Shown here piece by piece: positions 1 through 6,066 of a DNA stretch of 6,066 nt; within the stretch, counting starts at the first letter, position 1, and each line of letters starts with the position of its first letter. A program made the position numbers and the translations under genes. Origin of the DNA: Candidatus Nanopelagicaceae bacterium (lineage in GTDB: Bacteria > Actinomycetota > Actinomycetes > Nanopelagicales > Nanopelagicaceae); the NCBI GenBank assembly GCA_947440735.1, contig CANESA010000037.1, positions 1-6,066 on the forward strand, in the 5' to 3' direction. Under the pieces are notes generated by a model. That model searched no databases, was not told the DNA's origin, and saw only the letters and a list, made by a program, of their open reading frames with translations.

Positions 1-34
1 ACAGTCGGCTGCTCTGCCGTTGAGCTATGAGGGA
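1..34 (-). tRNA. tRNA-Asn (probable, anticodon GTT), 5' half only; gene runs off the left edge
   Basis: On the minus strand, positions 34 down to 1 fold as the first half of a tRNA. They give a 7-base acceptor strand (TCCCTCA), TA at positions 8-9, a D-arm with stem GCTC/GAGC and loop AACGGCA containing the conserved GG, A26, the anticodon 5' strand GCCGA, then CT and the first two anticodon bases GT. The third anticodon base lies outside the window, so Asn (GTT), Asp (GTC), His (GTG) and Tyr (GTA) are all formally possible. Asn is preferred because the gene starts with T, which is typical of bacterial tRNA-Asn, and because a CCGACTGT anticodon arm is characteristic of actinobacterial tRNA-Asn; tRNA-Asp normally starts with G. 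The gene lies 56 bases downstream of the dnaG stop in the same direction, so it may be co-transcribed with dnaG. The 3' half and any encoded CCA are not visible. Confidence 0.82.
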
Positions 35-39
35 ATAGT

Positions 40-70
40 GCAGAGCGCAGACTCTACCGCACCTATGCGG
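40..70 (-). other. dnaG to tRNA linker with two alternative small hairpins
   Basis: Between the dnaG stop and the tRNA the minus strand can form two stems. The first (70 to 57) has strand CCGCA, loop TAGG and strand TGCGG: five perfect pairs. The second (57 to 40) pairs GTAGAGT with GCTCTGC around a CTGC loop: seven pairs, two of them G-U. They share base 57 and cannot both form completely. Neither is followed by a T run, so neither looks like an intrinsic terminator. They could be a spacer structure between a dnaG transcript and tRNA 5' processing, or chance. I found no convincing -35/-10 promoter for the tRNA here. Pairing was read by eye and no folding energy was computed. Confidence 0.3.
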
Positions 71-76
71 ATGGGG

Positions 77-92
77 AAAAATCGAAGGATTT
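77..92 (-). terminator. weak candidate intrinsic terminator at the dnaG stop codon
   Basis: Reading the minus strand, AAATC (92-88, including the last two bases of the dnaG TAA stop), loop CTTC and GATTT (83-79) form a five-pair A/T-rich stem, followed by two more T residues and then CCCC. The T run and position directly at the gene end resemble an intrinsic terminator. The stem has only one G-C pair and is short, so termination would be inefficient at best. Read-through into the tRNA seems at least as likely. Confidence 0.2.
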
Positions 93-1929
93 AAAGCGAG
101 CCTATAGCCAAATCGTGAAGTCCTCGTCGAGTGGCTTCTAGGGCCACAAGGGAAGAAAAGGCTGCGTTGTACTCATCAGGATTTTCTACCGGATTAAGTC
201 GCTGAAGATTAGATTTGAGATCGGCAATTGCGCGACTAATTCCTACTTCACGCAATCGCGCAACGATTGATTCGATATATCGCGCCGAGACTTCGCCATC
301 AGATCGAATAGGCTCAACCGTGAGTTCGGTAAAGATAGTTTTCATTCGCTCATCTGAAATTTCATCAATATGAATTGTAGATGATGCATGCGCATCGATG
401 ACACGCTTCATCTCTACGTAGGCAGGGTGCGTAAAAGCGGCTTCTTCAATCTCTGACCATGTCGTGACCAGATCTGGCATTTGTAAGCGTGCCTTCAATA
501 CTTCGCGTTCGAGCAGTAGGCGTGGCTCTTGTGGATGCGGGCGCCATGATTGATCGACTTGATCTCCTTCAGCTTGTGTGGCTGAAGGTGCAGATCTACG
601 TGCGCCTTGTGAAACAGCAGAAGTGACAATCTCTACTTCAATGCCAAGCCATCCAGCAAGTAAGCGTGAATATTCAGGGCGTAGAGATTTGTCACGAATC
701 TGAGCAACGAGGGGCGCTGTGGCATTCAGTGCATTCACTCGACCTTCAGCGGTCGTTAAGTTATGTAATTTAAGTTCGGTGCGAATCGCAAATTCAAAGA
801 GTGGAACGCGCTTTGCAATCAGATCACGAAGTGCAAGATCTCCCTTAATCTGACGTAGATCACACGGATCTAATCCATCAGGTTCAACGGCAACGAAAGT
901 CTGTGTGACAAATTTCTGATCTTCGCTGAATGCGCGCATGGCAGCTTTCTGACCTGCTGCATCACCGTCGAAGGTAAAGATCACTTCACCTCGGAATGTG
1001 TCGTCATCCATAAGCAAACGGCGAATAATCCGAATATGTTCTGCGCCAAATGCGGTGCCACAGGTTGCAACAGCGGTGGTAATTCCAGCTAACTGTGCCG
1101 CCATCACATCTGTATATCCCTCAACAATGACTACCTGACGCTTCTTTGCAATCTCTTTCTTAGCCATATCTAGCCCATAGAGAACTTGGCTCTTCTTATA
1201 AATTGGCGTCTCTGATGTATTGAGATATTTAGGGCCTTGATCCTCTTCATCGCTAGCTAATTTGCGAGCACCAAATCCCACAACATCACCGGAAATATCT
1301 CTGATTGGCCAGGTTAAACGGTTTCTAAATTTATCGATCGGGCCGCGTTCACCCATCTTGGAAAGTCCAGCGAGCTCGAGCTCTTCAATGGTGTAGCCGG
1401 CTGCACGCAAATATTTGGTAAGTGAATCCCATGAATCAGGTGCGTAGCCGACTCCGAACGTCTGACATGCGGTTTTATCGAATCCACGTTTGGTAAGTAG
1501 ATCTCGTCCGTGAGCAGCATCTGGAGAAGTATTGAGTTGTTCCTGGAAGAAGCTGGCAGCCAATGCATTTGCGGCAACTAAACGCGAGCGATTCACAGAT
1601 GGGCCAGAAGGTGCGCTGCCGCTCTCTTCGTATCGCAGCGTGTATCCGATGCGATCTGCAAGTCTTTCAATTGTTTCGGTAAAGGTGAGATGGTCAATTT
1701 TCATGAGGAATGCAATGACATCGCCACCGGTCTGACAACCAAAACAGTGGAAGTAGCCCTTGCTAGGTGTGACGTGAAATGAGGGAGATTTCTCATCATG
1801 GAATGGGCAGAGACCTTTTTTCTGTCCGCCCCCTGCAGATTTAAGTTGTACGTATTCGCCTACGACATCATCGATAGGTGCGTGATCGCGGATGTGTTGA
1901 ACATCCTCATCCTTTATGCGACCGGCCAT
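91..1929 (-). CDS. dnaG: DNA primase DnaG
   Basis: DnaG makes the short RNA primers that start lagging-strand fragments at the replication fork, where it works with the DnaB helicase. The 612-residue protein is full length for an actinobacterial primase and shows all parts in order. The N-terminal zinc-binding domain has C41, H44, C62 and C65, close to the E. coli spacing. The catalytic core carries the RNA-polymerase-basic motif at about 233-252 (KYLNTSETPIYKKS). The TOPRIM fold has E270 in VIVEGYTDV and D321/D323 in FDGDAAG, which bind catalytic metal, followed by DPCDLR at 354-359. A polar linker at about 440-470 leads to a C-terminal region (about 470-612), expected to be the helicase-interacting domain. 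The ATG start lies 13 bases after the dgt stop with an AGG 8 bases upstream, so translation follows dgt closely. The protein begins at the usual family N-terminus. No damage or unusual insertion is visible. Confidence 0.98.
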   Translation of the reverse strand: MAGRIKDEDVQHIRDHAPIDDVVGEYVQLKSAGGGQKKGLCPFHDEKSPSFHVTPSKGYFHCFGCQTGGDVIAFLMKIDHLTFTETIERLADRIGYTLRYEESGSAPSGPSVNRSRLVAANALAASFFQEQLNTSPDAAHGRDLLTKRGFDKTACQTFGVGYAPDSWDSLTKYLRAAGYTIEELELAGLSKMGERGPIDKFRNRLTWPIRDISGDVVGFGARKLASDEEDQGPKYLNTSETPIYKKSQVLYGLDMAKKEIAKKRQVVIVEGYTDVMAAQLAGITTAVATCGTAFGAEHIRIIRRLLMDDDTFRGEVIFTFDGDAAGQKAAMRAFSEDQKFVTQTFVAVEPDGLDPCDLRQIKGDLALRDLIAKRVPLFEFAIRTELKLHNLTTAEGRVNALNATAPLVAQIRDKSLRPEYSRLLAGWLGIEVEIVTSAVSQGARRSAPSATQAEGDQVDQSWRPHPQEPRLLLEREVLKARLQMPDLVTTWSEIEEAAFTHPAYVEMKRVIDAHASSTIHIDEISDERMKTIFTELTVEPIRSDGEVSARYIESIVARLREVGISRAIADLKSNLQRLNPVENPDEYNAAFSSLVALEATRRGLHDLAIGSL

Positions 1930-1942
1930 ATCCCCAGCCTAT

Positions 1943-3157
1943 CTAATTACCGCGTAGGTGAGCATGTAAGGCATATGCGCCAGGATCAGTCAGGCAAGAA
2001 ATTTGATCGATGACAACGCGCATCCGTGCAATTTCATTATCGGCCAGAGCCCAGTCATCGAGAAATATCGGATCAAGGGCCGCTGGTGCTTTGGCAAAGA
2101 GCATCTCCACAAGTTCTGCAATGAGTTTTTGTTGTCCGATGTAGCGCTCTTGTGATGCATCGGCGCTGATCAGGTAGTGGCCCGCAATAGCTTTGAGGAA
2201 ATCTACTTCAACGCGTTGTTCGCGCGGAATCTCCAGGTTTGCTTGATACCTCATGAGTGATCCAGCACCGTGAACTTCACGCGTGCGCATCTCGGCAGCT
2301 AATACAAAGCGACCGATAAGTTGTGATGTCGAATCCTTAAGGCGGGCTAGCGATCGATGTGAGCGATCGTATGTGCGAGGCCAACACGAAAGTGACTCAA
2401 GGCGCGTGAGTGCTGCTGCGACCTCATCTTTTGTGGCATCACTCTTATAGCTAGTAATCACCTCTGCATATAAAGTGTCGAAATCTCTTTCAAAATCTGA
2501 AACCTGAACTGAACCTACGAAGATCGCATCCTCAAGATCATGAACAGAGTAGGCACAGTCATCAGACCAATCCATGATTTGGGCTTCGATACATTGACGG
2601 CCATCTGGAGCGCCACTGCGAACCCAATTAAATATCTCAATATCATCGTCATAGACGCCAAACTTGCGCGGATTAACGCTGCGCGGCCATGGATATTTTG
2701 TTGCTGCATCAAGGCTTGCTCGCGTCAGATTGAGTCCAACAGATTTTCCATCTGCGTCTACAGTCTTTGCTTCAATGCGAGTCAATAATCTAAAGCTCTG
2801 AGCGTTTCCTTCAAAGCCACCAAACTCTTGGGCAATATCGGCAAGTGCTTCTTCGCCATTATGACCAAATGGTGGATGACCTAAATCGTGTGAAAGACAT
2901 GCTGTCTCAAGTAGATCTGGATCTGCTCCAAGTGATTCACCGAGTTCGCGACCAATCTGTGCACACTCCATCGAGTGCGACAAACGCGTGCGTTGAAAAT
3001 CGTTCTCCCATGGAACAGCAACTTGTGTCTTGGCAGCTAATCTGCGGAGCGCCGCCGAATGAATCACGCGCGCACGATCGCGCATAAATTCTGTTCGCCC
3101 AACGCGCTTGGCAGGTTCGAAGAAGAACCGCTCTTGATCGCTATCGCTATATCGCAT
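1943..3157 (-). CDS. dgt: deoxyguanosine triphosphate triphosphohydrolase (dGTPase, HD superfamily)
   Basis: This enzyme hydrolyses dGTP, and in many relatives other dNTPs, to the deoxynucleoside plus triphosphate, so it tunes the cytosolic DNA precursor pool. The 404-residue protein carries the HD-domain metal ligands: H61 in RTRLSHSMECAQIGRE, H90-D91 in SHDLGHPPFGHNGEEAL, and an Asp in WSDDCAYSVHDLED (about 198-210). Other family signatures are RDRARVIHSAALRRLAAKTQV (27-46, key R27/R29/H33/R38/R39) and GGFEGNAQ (113-120). Length and N-terminus fit the actinobacterial dGTPase-like group. The substrate is inferred from family, since not all members of this clade have been tested. The ATG lies 4 bases after the stop of the upstream DUF218 gene, with a weak AGG 8 bases before it that overlaps the end of that gene. 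dnaG follows after 13 bases. The dgt-dnaG pairing is a recurrent actinobacterial arrangement and places dNTP control beside primer synthesis. Confidence 0.95.
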   Translation of the reverse strand: MRYSDSDQERFFFEPAKRVGRTEFMRDRARVIHSAALRRLAAKTQVAVPWENDFQRTRLSHSMECAQIGRELGESLGADPDLLETACLSHDLGHPPFGHNGEEALADIAQEFGGFEGNAQSFRLLTRIEAKTVDADGKSVGLNLTRASLDAATKYPWPRSVNPRKFGVYDDDIEIFNWVRSGAPDGRQCIEAQIMDWSDDCAYSVHDLEDAIFVGSVQVSDFERDFDTLYAEVITSYKSDATKDEVAAALTRLESLSCWPRTYDRSHRSLARLKDSTSQLIGRFVLAAEMRTREVHGAGSLMRYQANLEIPREQRVEVDFLKAIAGHYLISADASQERYIGQQKLIAELVEMLFAKAPAALDPIFLDDWALADNEIARMRVVIDQISCLTDPGAYALHAHLRGN

Positions 3158-3161
3158 GGAG

Positions 3162-3782
3162 CTAGCCTAAGTGATCGCTGAGATGAATTCCTCTGCGTCC
3201 CAGCGTGATGTAAGCAAGGTAAGCCCCGGCTTCACGAATTAAGTACCGGTTAGTTGATCCGGCCAATGAATTGGGCCCATCAGGAACCGGTGCGCAGAAT
3301 GGGTCCGCTTCAAGATCACGCGCCATTGTCATTGATCGTTGGCAGTGAAAGGGATCGGTTGCAATAACTACAGATGTAAGTTTTCGCTCGCTCATCTCTT
3401 TTACATACACCTTTGTCTGCGTCAAAGTATCGCGACCTTCAGGGAGCGCGATCACAACGCTACGTGGAACTCCGTTGTTGATCAGCCAGCGACGACCAGA
3501 GTCAGCTTCGGTAGTGCGATCACCGGGTGCACCTGCACCCACTGTTATTACAAGAGGAGCTACACCTGCACGAAAGAGTCGTACCGCTTGTTCAAGTCGC
3601 GCCTGCAGTACCGGGCCAGGTGTGCCATCGAGTTGTGCTGCACCTGGAATCACAATGACATCGGCTGTTGTGCGAAGAGTTGGATTGTTCGCTGAGTTCC
3701 ACGTAACAAAGAGTGCGTAGGCAGGAATTGCCACAATGAGAGCAATTAATAATGCTATGGCGCGAAAGATGAATTTAAACAT
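3162..3782 (-). CDS. DUF218 (YdcF/SanA-like) membrane-anchored protein, function unknown
   Basis: The 206-residue protein has a hydrophobic N-terminal segment at about 4-26 (FIFRAIALLIALIVAIPAYA), preceded by one Lys and containing one Arg. This is either a signal anchor or an uncleaved signal peptide, so the bulk is probably outside the membrane. From about residue 40 it matches DUF218: ADVIVIPGA (40-48), GPVLQARLEQAVRLF (56-70), the strand APLVITVGAGAPGD, E92 in TTEADSGRRWL, DTLTQT (118-123), VVIATDPFHCQRS (138-150, with D143, H146 and R149) and a C-terminal YLIREAGAYLAY helix. The family includes E. coli YdcF, SanA and ElyC, with links to envelope integrity, but no general reaction is established, so none is assigned here. 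The ATG shares its A with the last base of the dusB stop (TAATG) and a GGGTGG lies 3 bases upstream, which favours translational coupling. No lipobox cysteine is visible. Family call is secure; role is not. Confidence 0.88.
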   Translation of the reverse strand: MFKFIFRAIALLIALIVAIPAYALFVTWNSANNPTLRTTADVIVIPGAAQLDGTPGPVLQARLEQAVRLFRAGVAPLVITVGAGAPGDRTTEADSGRRWLINNGVPRSVVIALPEGRDTLTQTKVYVKEMSERKLTSVVIATDPFHCQRSMTMARDLEADPFCAPVPDGPNSLAGSTNRYLIREAGAYLAYITLGRRGIHLSDHLG

Positions 3783-4939
3783 TAGCCACCCGAGAACATA
3801 TCTTCTGCCTCGAGATGAATCATCTCATCCGGATCATTGAGCCATCCATCTGGAAGAGTCGGTGGTCGCCCGTGGCTAGTACGTCCACGTGGTTTCTCTG
3901 CAACTTCTAGTGGATACGGTTGATCATCTAGTTGATCGAGCAATGTGCGAAATTCTACAAGGGAAGCGATCATTCCAAATTGTCTGCGTAATTCACTATG
4001 AACGGTAAAGCCTTTGAGGTACCAAGCCATATGTTTACGCAAGTCGCGACAACCCCGGTCTTCAGATTCAAAGTAATCAACAATTAATTCACCATGTCGG
4101 AACATCACTTCACGAACCTCGTGTAAAGATGGCAAAACACGTTCATCATTTCCTGACATTGATTTCGTTAAATCTGTAAATAACCACGGACGCCCTAAAC
4201 ATCCACGGCCCACGACAACGCCAGCACAACCTGTCTGCTCCATCATCGCAACGCCATCACTTCCTGACCAAATGTCACCATTACCAAGGGCTGGTACACC
4301 TGTTGGCTTGAGATGTTCTACCAACTGAGCAATCGCAGACCAATCTGCCTTGCCCTCATACATTTGTGCAGCAGTGCGAGCATGAAGTGCCACCCATGCA
4401 ACGCCGAGCTCGGCAGCTGACTTTGCTGCATCTAAATATGTAATGTGATCGCTATCGATACCAATGCGCATCTTTACTGTCACTGGAATTCCAAATGGCT
4501 TTGCCGCGTTCACTGCTGCTTCAACAATGGATGAGAAAAGTCTGCGCTTATATGGAAGTGCTGCTCCCCCACCTTTGCGTGTGACCTTTGGTACCGGACA
4601 TCCAAAGTTCATATCAATGTGATCGGCTAAATTTTCACGGCCAATCATCTTTACCGCTTCACTCATATGATGAGGATCAACACTGTAGAGCTGAATCGAA
4701 CGTGGCCATTCACCAGGGCCCGGTTCAATCATGCGCAGCGTTTCTGGAATACGTTCAAGCAACGCGCGCGCTGTCACCATCTCTGAGACAAAGAGCCCAG
4801 CGCCTTGCTCACGACATAACATGCGAAAAGGTGCATTGGTAATTCCAGCCATAGGGGCTAGAACTACCGGTGAATCAAGCTGATACGTACCGCTTGATAA
4901 AGGAAGTGTTAGCAACCCAGTAGACGTGGAGCTAACCAT
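3782..4939 (-). CDS. dusB: tRNA-dihydrouridine synthase, DusB type
   Basis: Dus enzymes use FMN and NADPH to reduce specific uridines in the tRNA D-loop to dihydrouridine. The 385-residue protein has the TIM-barrel Dus signatures: [15 protein letters not shown] (25-39), SEMVTARAL (52-60), SIQLY (81-85), [20 protein letters not shown] (109-128) with catalytic C114, VKMRIG (155-160) with the FMN-contacting lysine K156, H186 in LHART, GNGDIWS (219-225) and [12 protein letters not shown] (243-254). The C-terminal helical RNA-binding part (about 270-340) ends in a polar, proline-containing tail. It is longer than E. coli DusB (about 320), as is common in actinobacteria. The ATG at 4939 is chosen because an in-frame TGA lies 15 bases upstream and an AGGTG sits 5 bases before it. 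This start overlaps the end of glyS by 31 bases. A TTG at 4915 would reduce the overlap but lacks that support. The DusB subclass is by motif style; which uridine is modified cannot be read here. Confidence 0.95.
   Translation of the reverse strand: MVSSTSTGLLTLPLSSGTYQLDSPVVLAPMAGITNAPFRMLCREQGAGLFVSEMVTARALLERIPETLRMIEPGPGEWPRSIQLYSVDPHHMSEAVKMIGRENLADHIDMNFGCPVPKVTRKGGGAALPYKRRLFSSIVEAAVNAAKPFGIPVTVKMRIGIDSDHITYLDAAKSAAELGVAWVALHARTAAQMYEGKADWSAIAQLVEHLKPTGVPALGNGDIWSGSDGVAMMEQTGCAGVVVGRGCLGRPWLFTDLTKSMSGNDERVLPSLHEVREVMFRHGELIVDYFESEDRGCRDLRKHMAWYLKGFTVHSELRRQFGMIASLVEFRTLLDQLDDQPYPLEVAEKPRGRTSHGRPPTLPDGWLNDPDEMIHLEAEDMFSGG
3786..3791 (-). promoter_or_regulatory. Shine-Dalgarno-like site for the DUF218 gene, inside the end of dusB
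   Basis: The minus strand reads GGGTGG three bases before the ATG at 3782. It lies within the last codons of dusB (Gly-Gly-stop). With the TAATG stop/start it would let terminating ribosomes restart on the next gene. The spacing is shorter than ideal, so re-initiation is likelier than strong independent loading. Confidence 0.45.
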
Positions 4940-6066
4940 GTCTGCACCTGATCAAGTGAGATGCGCTCTTGTGCCATGGTGTCACGATCGCGAATCGTTA
5001 CTGCATTATCTTCAAGAGTTTCAAAGTCGATAGTGATGCAGTACGGAGTACCGATTTCATCTTGGCGGCGATAACGGCGACCAATGGCTCCGGCATCATC
5101 AAAGTCAATATTCCAATTCTTGCGAAGTTGGTCTGCCAGATCACGTGCCTTAGGTGAAAGATCAGCGTTACGTGAGAGCGGAAGAACTGCCACCTTGACT
5201 GGTGCTAGACGGTAATCAAGCTTAAGAACAACTCGCTTCTCCATCTCGCCCTTAGCGTTTGGTGCTTCGTCCTCTGTGTAGGCATCCATCAAGAATGTCA
5301 GTGCGCAACGATCAACACCTGCTGCAGGTTCGATAACAAATGGTGTCCAGCGCTCATTTTTCTCTTGATCAAAGTATGAGAGATCTTTTCCAGAGGCGGC
5401 AGAGTGTGCCTTGAGATCGAAATCTGTACGGTTTGCAATGCCCTCGAGCTCACCCCATTCAGTTCCTGTAAATTCAAACTTATATTCAATATCTGCAGTG
5501 CGCTTTGAATAATGCGAAAGCTTCTCTTTTGGATGATCGAAGATGCGAAGACGCTCTGGGTTGATACCAAGATCTTTATACCAAGCAAGACGGGTATCGA
5601 TCCAATACTGGTGCCAATCCTCATCTGTTCCTGGGACGACAAAGAATTCCATCTCCATCTGCTCAAATTCACGCGTACGGAAGATGAAGTTTCCTGGAGT
5701 AATTTCGTTACGGAATGACTTACCGATCTGGCCAATACCAAATGGCGGTTTCTTACGCGATGTCGTCATCACCTGATCGAAGTTAATAAAAATTCCTTGC
5801 GCTGTCTCTGGGCGAAGGTAGGCCAGACCCGATTCATCTTCTACTGGTCCAAGGAAAGTTTTGAGAAGTCCCGAAAATTGCTTAGGTGTCGTGAACTGAC
5901 CTTTATTTCCACAAGCAGGACAGTTCATTTCGCTCAAAGATTCAAGCTTCTTCTTGTGCTTTGCTTCGTAAGCTTCTTCCAAATGATCTGCGCGGTAACG
6001 CTTATGACAAGCAGTGCACTCTGTTAGCGGATCGCTAAATGTTGCAACGTGGCCTGATGCTTCCCA
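4909..6066 (-). CDS. glyS: glycyl-tRNA synthetase, single-chain class II type (5' end missing)
   Basis: This enzyme charges tRNA-Gly with glycine. The frame stays open to the right edge, so 385 residues are visible from W(6064-6066) and the N-terminal part, including the true start, is outside. A TTG at 5982 is not the start: the sequence upstream ([17 protein letters not shown]...) is typical GlyRS. In fragment numbering, a zinc-binding insertion has C17/C20 (ECTACHKR) and C49/C52 (NCPACGNKG). RPETAQG follows at 85-91. Class II motif 2 is at about 118-142 ([20 protein letters not shown]), and motif 3 is around 250-256 (GVDRCAL). The last roughly 100 residues are the anticodon-binding domain ([31 protein letters not shown]). 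The homodimeric single-chain form, rather than the alpha/beta two-subunit enzyme of E. coli, is usual in actinobacteria. Its last 31 bases overlap dusB in a different frame. Confidence 0.97.
   Translation of the reverse strand, partial: WEASGHVATFSDPLTECTACHKRYRADHLEEAYEAKHKKKLESLSEMNCPACGNKGQFTTPKQFSGLLKTFLGPVEDESGLAYLRPETAQGIFINFDQVMTTSRKKPPFGIGQIGKSFRNEITPGNFIFRTREFEQMEMEFFVVPGTDEDWHQYWIDTRLAWYKDLGINPERLRIFDHPKEKLSHYSKRTADIEYKFEFTGTEWGELEGIANRTDFDLKAHSAASGKDLSYFDQEKNERWTPFVIEPAAGVDRCALTFLMDAYTEDEAPNAKGEMEKRVVLKLDYRLAPVKVAVLPLSRNADLSPKARDLADQLRKNWNIDFDDAGAIGRRYRRQDEIGTPYCITIDFETLEDNAVTIRDRDTMAQERISLDQVQTWLAPRLLGC
4945..4949 (-). promoter_or_regulatory. Shine-Dalgarno site for dusB, inside the end of glyS
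   Basis: AGGTG on the minus strand stands five bases before the ATG at 4939 and is the main reason for choosing that start. It lies in the glyS codons for Gln-Val near the C-terminus. Ribosomes reading glyS would therefore cover and then expose the dusB initiation site. Confidence 0.6.

Noticed and set aside
1372..1383. 12-base perfect palindrome GAGCTCGAGCTC
   Set aside because: It lies in dnaG and is produced by consecutive Glu-Leu-Glu-Leu codons. It has no second copy nearby that I noticed and no regulatory context.
1314..1577. 87-codon minus-strand frame within dnaG
   Set aside because: It overlaps the well-conserved DnaG core in a different frame and resembles nothing; treated as a shadow.
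1798..2013. 71-codon plus-strand frame across the dnaG/dgt junction
   Set aside because: It spans the start of dnaG and the end of dgt on the opposite strand, has no ribosome site I can see and no recognisable sequence.
2349..2369. Repeated AGCGATCG in dgt
   Set aside because: Two copies 13 bases apart come from similar Asp-Arg-Ser and His-Arg-Ser codons in the coding frame; too short and isolated to be an operator or repeat family.
3339..3695. 118-codon open frame on the plus strand
   Set aside because: It lies entirely opposite the DUF218 gene, whose motifs are clear. The translation is rich in Cys, Tyr and Arg with no recognisable domain, as expected of an antisense shadow.
5298..5741. 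147-codon open frame on the minus strand
   Set aside because: It is in another frame within glyS, where class II synthetase motifs are unmistakable. Its translation is Ser/Leu/Ile-rich low-information sequence with no domain.
5980..5982. TTG as a possible start of glyS
   Set aside because: The frame stays open upstream to the window edge and encodes typical GlyRS sequence including two zinc-ligand cysteines, so the codon is an internal leucine.
1..6066. Mobile element, CRISPR array, toxin-antitoxin, defence or phage genes
   Set aside because: Searched by eye on both strands. All sequence is taken up by core genes and short spacers, with no inverted-repeat ends, spaced direct repeats, transposase or recombinase motifs. 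The tRNA is a conceivable integration target, but its 3' half is not in the window.

Overview
The window is a compact, single-strand block of bacterial housekeeping genes, all on the minus strand and read from the right edge to the left. The genes point to an actinobacterium. The glycyl-tRNA synthetase is the single-chain type, a dGTPase gene sits directly upstream of dnaG, and the DusB and dGTPase motifs have an actinobacterial look. Two 60-base lines counted by hand gave 50% and 45% G+C, far below Streptomyces or Mycobacterium. With the very tight packing, this suits a streamlined, lower-GC lineage such as the freshwater acI/Nanopelagicales group. That placement is an inference from composition and gene style, not from a database match.

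Layout in transcription order: (1) glyS, glycyl-tRNA synthetase, 5' end cut by the right edge, stop at 4909. (2) dusB, tRNA-dihydrouridine synthase, 4939 to 3782, starting inside the last 31 bases of glyS. (3) A DUF218/YdcF-like membrane-anchored protein of unknown role, 3782 to 3162, joined to dusB by a TAATG stop/start. (4) dgt, dGTP triphosphohydrolase, 3157 to 1943, after a 4-base gap. (5) dnaG, DNA primase, 1929 to 91, after a 13-base gap. (6) A 56-base linker with small hairpins, then the 5' half of a tRNA gene, most likely tRNA-Asn, cut by the left edge.

The spacing suggests one operon or overlapping transcripts, with translational coupling at glyS/dusB and dusB/DUF218. The products fall into two themes: tRNA function (charging with glycine, dihydrouridine modification, the tRNA itself) and replication or nucleotide supply (dNTP hydrolysis, primer synthesis). 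The DUF218 protein links the two without a clear job.

There is no mobile element, CRISPR array, toxin-antitoxin pair, defence gene or phage gene, and no gene-free stretch above 60 bases. All five protein genes look intact within the window, with their key residues present. I see no previously undescribed system here. The findings are modest points about gene overlap, the orphan DUF218 member and the dnaG-tRNA linker.
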